Positions 57,460-64,000 of a stretch of DNA of 64,000 nucleotides are shown one piece after another. Both the position numbers and the translations under genes were made by a program. The DNA is taken from positions 2,108,001 through 2,172,000 of the forward strand of contig NZ_BAABIS010000001.1 of the NCBI RefSeq assembly GCF_039542905.1. Reading direction: 5' to 3'. The notes under the pieces are model-generated. The model had not been told where the DNA came from and made no database searches. It was given only the letters and a program-made list of their open reading frames with translations. The stretch's first letter is position 1. The number at the start of each line of letters is the position of its first letter. This stretch comes from Kitasatospora terrestris (GTDB lineage: Bacteria > Actinomycetota > Actinomycetes > Streptomycetales > Streptomycetaceae).

Positions 57460-60345
57460 TCAGTTGAACGGGATCCGCACCACGGACGCGCTGCCCTGCG
57501 CCTGGGTGGCGCCGACCCGCAGCTGCGCGGCGGCGTTGCCGATCGCGGACCAGACCTCGATCCGGACCGTGCCGTTGCTCAGGTTGCCGAGGGTGCCGGT
57601 GGCGGACTGCAGGCCGGCCGCGGCCCCGGTGTACTTCTCCCAGCCGGTGACCGGGTCGGTGGCGAAGTAGCGGTAGGTCTCCACCCGGTCGAAGGTGCCG
57701 TCGCCGCTCAGGTCGTAGGAGATCCGGGCCTGCTGGCCCAGGCCGACCGAGGCGCCCGCGTCGAGGTACAGGTCGAAGTCGGTGCTGCCGCCGGCCCGCA
57801 GGGTGCCGGTGACGTTGCGGATCTCGTAGACCTTGGCCTGGTACGGCGTGCCGTCGTGGTTGGTGCCGCCGGCCGACGGGACGGTGTCGACGCCGGCGCC
57901 GGTGCCGTACGCGGTGGTCAGGGCGCCGCCGCTCTGCAGGTAGAAGGTGTTGCCGGTGGACTGCGGCGGGGTGCTGGTCGACGGGGAGGGCGACGGGGAC
58001 GGGGAGGTGGAGGCCGAGGCGGACGGGGTCGGCGAGGGGCTGACGCCGCCGGTGCCGCCGTCGGGGAAGGAGCCGCGCTCGCTGGCGGTGGAGCGGGCCG
58101 GGACGGTCAGCGTGAAGCCGTCGGAGAAGCGGACGGAGCGCGCCGCGGTGGTGTAGTTGTGCGCGACGTGGGTGCGGGTTCCGGACTTGCTGAAGACGGC
58201 CGCGGTCGGGCTGTCCGCGGTGACGGTGGTGTCGGGGGCACCGAGCGCCGCGAGGTTGTTGATCCAGTGGTTGGTGTGCGCCTTGGACTCGCCCTCCTCC
58301 GGGGTGTAGCCGGCGTTGCCGGCGTCCCAGTCGGCCTTGGCCGCGGCCGGGTCGGTGAGCGCCTCGGCCTCCCAGAGCAGGTCGCGCCAGTCGGTGAAGG
58401 CGCCGCCGTTGTTGGCCTTGAGCTCGGCGAGGTTGGCGGCGAGGTCGTCCTTGCGGCGCGCGAGGTAGAGCGAGCCGGAGGTGACGGGCAGGAAGTTGAT
58501 GCCGTGGATCATGCCCGGGCTGGCGGTCCACCAGGTGGAGTACGCGGCGCCGCTGCCCCAGACCATGCCGACCGTGCCGTGCTGGAAGTTGGCCGGGAAG
58601 GCCCGGTGGTCGGCGTCGAACCAGTACTGCTGCACCGCGTTGGCCTCGGTGGTGTACAGGTAGACGCCCAGGTCGCGCAGGGCGGTGTCGCCGGTGGCGG
58701 AGCCGTAGAGGACGAGCGCGGAGCTGAAGTTGAGCGACTCCGAGGAGGACTCCTCGTTGTTGCCGGCGGCGAAGCCGGCGTGGCCGGAGGCCCAGCCGTG
58801 GCCCGCGTACGGGTCGAAGTTGCGCAGCAGCGGGAAGCGGCCGTCGGCGCGGTCGGCGTTGGCGCCGTCCTTGGCGAGCAGCTTGACCATGCCGCCCCAG
58901 GCGGAGTCGGCGGCCCACGCGGAGTCGTAGCGGGCGACGGTGGCGGCGGCCTGGATGTAGTAGCCGTAGTGGAAGTGGTGGTCGTTGAGCTCGGCGTCGG
59001 TGCCGTAGGAGGCCGGGTAGCCGGTCAGCGTCTTCCAGGTGCTGTCGTACGCGAAGACCGGTGAGCCGGTGCCCTTGAACCAGGTCTGCAGCTTGCCCTT
59101 GATCTGGCCGAGCATCTTGTCGCGGACCGCGGTGTCGCCGAGCTGGTCGGCGACCGGGACGAGCTGGGCGAGCCGGCCGAGCGCCTTGCCGGTCCAGTAG
59201 GTGTCACTGGCGGCGTTGAACGGGTCGGGGGCGTCGGCGACCTGGTGGATCTGGGCGTCCAGCGCGGTGCGGTCGTAGCCGCCGAGGTCGGGCAGCGAGG
59301 GCAGCACGCCGTTGACGCTCTGGCTGGTGGTGAAGCCGTTGCCCTGCCGGACCTTCATCTGGCCGCGCGGCGAGGTGTAGGTCAGGCCGGTCAGCGCGTC
59401 GGCGGTCGCCTGCCACTGGTGCGGGTAGAGCGCCAGCAGGGTGCCGGTCTGGGTGCCCTCCTGGGCCACGGTGGTGGCGGTGTACGTGGTGCTCAGCGCG
59501 CCGGCGGCGGCCTGGTAGTTCCAGGAGACCTTGGTGTCGGTGACGAAGCTGTACGCGTAGGTCCTGTAGGTGGCCAGGTCCGCCTGCGAGGGCAGGACGG
59601 CGACCGAGTAGTAGTCCTTGGTGCCGAGGGCCGCGGAGATCGTCGTGCCGTTGACCGTCCAGCTGGTGCCGGTGGGGGCGAACAGGCCGTAGTTGTGGCC
59701 GCCGACGGTGATGCCGAGGACGTTGCCCTGGTTGGCGAAGACGGTCGGGGTGCCGGCCGCGGTGACCTGGGCGGCACCGCCGGTGGCGTGCGCGTAGACG
59801 TACGGCAGGCCGTGGCCGACGGTGGCGCTGAAGGTGTGCGCGCCGTCGGACCAGTACGGGGTGACGGTCCAGTCGGACCAGCCGTCGACCTTGGTGTCCG
59901 GGGAGTTCAGCCCGGCGACGCCCAGCGTCAGGTCACGGGTGTGGGTGTAGTCGTACTGGCGTCCGTCACCGGTGATGGTCGGCGTGGTCGGGTAGCCGAC
60001 CTCCAGGCCCGCGGCCTGCGCCTTGAAGGTGAACGGGTGGGCGTACAGGTTCTCCGAGTACGGGTTGCCCGCGTAGCGCTGGTAGATCAGCGAGGACCAC
60101 CAGTCGTTGGTGGGCGCGGCCTGGCCGGCCATCCGCGCGGTGACCTTGGGGGTCACGGGCGCGCCGTCGGAGTTGGTGGGGCCGACGGTGCCGGCGGGAC
60201 GGCTGTCGGTGTAGCCGCCGAGGCCGACCGGGACGGTCGCGGCGGACGCGCTGCCGGCGCCGACGGTCGCGGTCAGGGCGGCAGCCGCGGCGAGGGCCAG
60301 CGCGGTGACCGCGGCGGCCGGGCTGCGTAGAGCTCGGTGCTTCAT
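57460..60345 (-). CDS. Secreted GH81 endo-beta-1,3-glucanase with C-terminal glucan-binding module
   Basis: 961 residues from ATG 60345 with GAGGTGG upstream. Signal peptide MKHRALRSPAAAVTALALAA continuing to about residue 36 (SASAA). GH81 catalytic region: DHHFHYGYYIQAAATVARYD (Asp455) and NNEESSSESLNFSSALVLYG (Glu531-536), with NFDPYAGHGWASGHAGF between. A Ser/Pro linker (about 770-815) leads to a C-terminal module (NTFYLQSGGALTTAYGTGAG to RIPFN) that I take for a CBM56-type beta-1,3-glucan binder. It would cut callose, laminarin or fungal-wall glucan. Divergent from the sugar importer, with LacI operators between. Confidence 0.9.
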   Translation of the reverse strand: MKHRALRSPAAAVTALALAAAAALTATVGAGSASAATVPVGLGGYTDSRPAGTVGPTNSDGAPVTPKVTARMAGQAAPTNDWWSSLIYQRYAGNPYSENLYAHPFTFKAQAAGLEVGYPTTPTITGDGRQYDYTHTRDLTLGVAGLNSPDTKVDGWSDWTVTPYWSDGAHTFSATVGHGLPYVYAHATGGAAQVTAAGTPTVFANQGNVLGITVGGHNYGLFAPTGTSWTVNGTTISAALGTKDYYSVAVLPSQADLATYRTYAYSFVTDTKVSWNYQAAAGALSTTYTATTVAQEGTQTGTLLALYPHQWQATADALTGLTYTSPRGQMKVRQGNGFTTSQSVNGVLPSLPDLGGYDRTALDAQIHQVADAPDPFNAASDTYWTGKALGRLAQLVPVADQLGDTAVRDKMLGQIKGKLQTWFKGTGSPVFAYDSTWKTLTGYPASYGTDAELNDHHFHYGYYIQAAATVARYDSAWAADSAWGGMVKLLAKDGANADRADGRFPLLRNFDPYAGHGWASGHAGFAAGNNEESSSESLNFSSALVLYGSATGDTALRDLGVYLYTTEANAVQQYWFDADHRAFPANFQHGTVGMVWGSGAAYSTWWTASPGMIHGINFLPVTSGSLYLARRKDDLAANLAELKANNGGAFTDWRDLLWEAEALTDPAAAKADWDAGNAGYTPEEGESKAHTNHWINNLAALGAPDTTVTADSPTAAVFSKSGTRTHVAHNYTTAARSVRFSDGFTLTVPARSTASERGSFPDGGTGGVSPSPTPSASASTSPSPSPSPSTSTPPQSTGNTFYLQSGGALTTAYGTGAGVDTVPSAGGTNHDGTPYQAKVYEIRNVTGTLRAGGSTDFDLYLDAGASVGLGQQARISYDLSGDGTFDRVETYRYFATDPVTGWEKYTGAAAGLQSATGTLGNLSNGTVRIEVWSAIGNAAAQLRVGATQAQGSASVVRIPFN

Positions 60346-60379
60346 GGGGTATCCACCTCGGGTGGGGGACGGCGGTGGT

Positions 60380-60393
60380 GTGAAAGCGCTCTC
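60380..60393. promoter_or_regulatory. LacI/CebR-type operator, GH81 side
   Basis: TGAAAGCGCTCTCA, one mismatch from the perfect palindrome, 35 bp upstream of the GH81 start on the minus strand. Shares the core with the sites at 51763 and 60556. Confidence 0.85.
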
Positions 60394-60555
60394 AGCGCTC
60401 GGACCGTAGAGGCAGCGCCGGAAGGGTGTCAACGCCTGAAACAAGCCCTGTCGCGTTCAATCCTCGAAAGCCCAGGTCGGGCAAGTTCCAAGATTACGTT
60501 CAGGTTTCGGCTACTTGACGCACTCGGACCGCGGACGGCAGTCTCCTGACATCGC

Positions 60556-60569
60556 TGAGAGCGCTCTCA
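60556..60569. promoter_or_regulatory. LacI/CebR-type operator, importer side
   Basis: TGAGAGCGCTCTCA, a perfect 14-bp palindrome, 42 bp before the start of the solute-binding protein gene. The remaining 265-bp divergent region holds the two promoters. Confidence 0.88.
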
Positions 60570-60610
60570 AGCACTCGCAGCTCCAACCCGCCCTGCCAGG
60601 AGGCACCCCC

Positions 60611-61912
60611 ATGCGCCCGTTCAGAGCCCACCGCTCCACCGCCGCCCTCGGGGCCGGCGCTCTCGCCGCCGCCCTGCTGCTCACCGCCTGCGGGAGCTCC
60701 GGCTCCGCCGGGTCCAAGGACGCCGCCGACGGCAAGGTGACCATCACGGTGGACCTCTTCGGCACCTTCGGGTTCAAGGAGTCCGGCCTCTACGACGAGT
60801 ACATGAAGCTCCACCCCGAGGTCACCGTCAAGCAGACCGACACCCAGGACGAGGGCCAGTACTGGCAAGCACTGCAGACCAAGCTCGCGGGCGGCGGCGG
60901 CCTCGCCGACATCCAGGGCCTGGAGGTCGGCCGGGTGGCCGGCGTCCTGCAGAAGCAGGCGGACAAGTTCGTCGACCTCAAGACCCTCGGCATCACCAAC
61001 GAGGACCTGGTCGCCTGGAAGGGCGCCGCGGTGAAGACCGCGGACGGCAAGGTGCTCGGCGCCGGCACCGACATCGGCCCGGAGGCGATCTGCTACCGCA
61101 CCGACCTCTTCAAGGCCGCCGGACTGCCCACCGACCGCACCGAGCTGGCCGCCAAGTGGTCCACCTGGCAGGGCTACCTCGACCTCGGCAAGCAGTACGC
61201 GGCCAAGGCCGAGGCCGGCAACGCCTGGACCGACAGCGCGGCCGGCATGTTCACCGCCGAGGTCGGCCAGCAGAAGGTCCGCTACGCCGACGAGAGCGGC
61301 AAGGCCGTCTACGACTCCAACCCCGGTGTGAAGACCGCCTGGGCGGACGCCACCAAGCTGGTCGCCGACGGGCTCTCCGCCAAGCTGCCGCAGTGGACCC
61401 CGGAGTGGAACAAGGCCTTCTCCACCGGCAAGTTCGCCACCCTCTCCTGCCCCGCCTGGATGATCGGCTACATCAAGGGCCAGGCCGGCGACGCCGCCAA
61501 GGGCAAGTGGGACATCGCCGCCGGCCCCGGCAAGACCGGCAACTGGGGCGGCTCGTACCTGGCCGTCCCGAAGACCTCCAAGCACCAGAAGGAGGCCGCC
61601 GAGCTGATCAAGTGGCTCACCGCCAAGGAGCAGCAGGCCACCCTCTTCACCAAGCAGGGCTCCTTCCCGTCCTCGACCGGCGCGCAGGCCTCGATCAAGG
61701 CCGTGAAGGACCCCTACTTCAACGACGCGCCGATCGGCGAGATCTTCAGCGAGTCCGCGGCCAACATGCCCGCCCAGGTGCTGGGCACCGACGACGGCGT
61801 GGTCGGCAAGGCGTTCACCGACGCCCTCGGCGAGGTCGAGCGCACCAACACCGCGCCCGACGCCGCGTGGAAGCACGCGATGGACAACATCAAGAAGGCC
61901 AACGGCAGCTGA
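60611..61912 (+). CDS. ABC sugar importer, solute-binding lipoprotein
   Basis: 433 residues from ATG 60611, AGGAGG 8 nt upstream. Lipoprotein signal MRPFRAHRSTAALGAGALAA followed by LLLTACGSSG (lipobox LTAC). Family 1 extracellular binding protein features: FGFKESGLYDEYMKLHPEVT, DEGQYWQALQTKLAGGGGLA, GPEAICYRTDLFKAAGLPTD, MIGYIKGQAG, NWGGSYLAVPKTSKHQKEAA. It delivers an oligosaccharide, presumably a beta-1,3-glucan oligomer given the context, to the two permeases that follow. The ATPase is not in the window and may be a shared MsiK-type protein. Confidence 0.9.
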   Translation: MRPFRAHRSTAALGAGALAAALLLTACGSSGSAGSKDAADGKVTITVDLFGTFGFKESGLYDEYMKLHPEVTVKQTDTQDEGQYWQALQTKLAGGGGLADIQGLEVGRVAGVLQKQADKFVDLKTLGITNEDLVAWKGAAVKTADGKVLGAGTDIGPEAICYRTDLFKAAGLPTDRTELAAKWSTWQGYLDLGKQYAAKAEAGNAWTDSAAGMFTAEVGQQKVRYADESGKAVYDSNPGVKTAWADATKLVADGLSAKLPQWTPEWNKAFSTGKFATLSCPAWMIGYIKGQAGDAAKGKWDIAAGPGKTGNWGGSYLAVPKTSKHQKEAAELIKWLTAKEQQATLFTKQGSFPSSTGAQASIKAVKDPYFNDAPIGEIFSESAANMPAQVLGTDDGVVGKAFTDALGEVERTNTAPDAAWKHAMDNIKKANGS

Positions 61913-61978
61913 TCGCCCGTCGGTGTGCCCGGCCGGTGGCAGCCGGCCGGGCACCCCGCCCGTCGAAGGATCCCTCTC

Positions 61979-64000
<2,022 letters not shown>

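Noticed and set aside
53102..57670. 1522-codon plus-strand frame spanning several genes
   Set aside because: It crosses the TerD-domain gene antisense, the pseudogene and the intact propeller gene out of frame; only its short propeller-like portion at 55480-55815 is meaningful.

Overview
The window is GC-rich actinobacterial DNA, most like Streptomyces or Kitasatospora. Third codon positions are almost all G or C, GTG and TTG starts are common, and several families are typical of streptomycetes: a DUF2637 membrane protein, a PAS-GAF-SpoIIE-HATPase phosphatase, a fused urease gamma/beta subunit, a PQQ-like propeller protein and a CebR-type LacI regulon. I saw no rRNA, tRNA, CRISPR array, transposase or phage gene. 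It reads as chromosomal accessory DNA rather than core housekeeping DNA.

Layout. 0-8 kb: tail of a GT39 glycosyltransferase; an ArsR regulator divergent from a quinone oxidoreductase; a secreted HNH lipoprotein; moaA divergent from a MobA-like nucleotidyltransferase; a zinc-ribbon protein; a TPR protein; a FhuF-like iron reductase behind a DmdR-type iron box; a DUF2637 protein. 8-15 kb: a SpoIIE-type phosphatase and a stand-alone copy of its kinase-like domain, then two more oxidoreductase/regulator modules (TetR and MarR) with clear palindromic operators. 15-18.6 kb: an operon of urease gamma/beta fusion, a non-canonical urease alpha subunit and agmatine deiminase, closed by a strong terminator. 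18.9-21.85 kb: a coupled gene pair (ARPP-2-like protein with a C-terminal HTH, and a Ro60/TROVE-like vWA protein) preceded by two tandem 141-bp non-coding units predicted to fold into a Y-RNA-like structure. 21.85-24.75 kb: regulators and small proteins.

24.8-41.3 kb is a RiPP gene cluster. A 54-residue precursor peptide (39037-39201, minus) with a double-glycine leader and a Ser-rich, single-Cys core heads a tightly coupled operon: P450, HlyD-like adaptor, C39-peptidase ABC exporter, second NHLM-type ABC transporter, LanM-like dehydratase, RRE-ThiF-YcaO cyclodehydratase and SagB-like azoline oxidase. The LanM cyclase domain has lost its zinc ligands. The expected product is therefore a dehydrated, azole-containing peptide without lanthionine, goadsporin-like in concept but using a LanM-type dehydratase. 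A divergent ABC exporter may give self-protection.

41.3-57.4 kb: a 53-residue gene, TetR, a degenerate PP2C-like protein, a DUF3105/DUF305 secreted-protein operon, MFS/MarR divergent pair, a CYP124/125-like P450, an Ada-AlkA/Ogt alkylation-repair operon, a LacI regulator, a TerD-domain protein, and a decayed copy next to an intact copy of a propeller gene. 57.4-64 kb: a beta-1,3-glucan utilisation locus (GH81 with a C-terminal binding module, ABC sugar importer, start of a GH1 beta-glucosidase). It carries the same TGAGAGCGCTCTCA-type operator found upstream of the lacI gene at 51.9 kb, which links the two.
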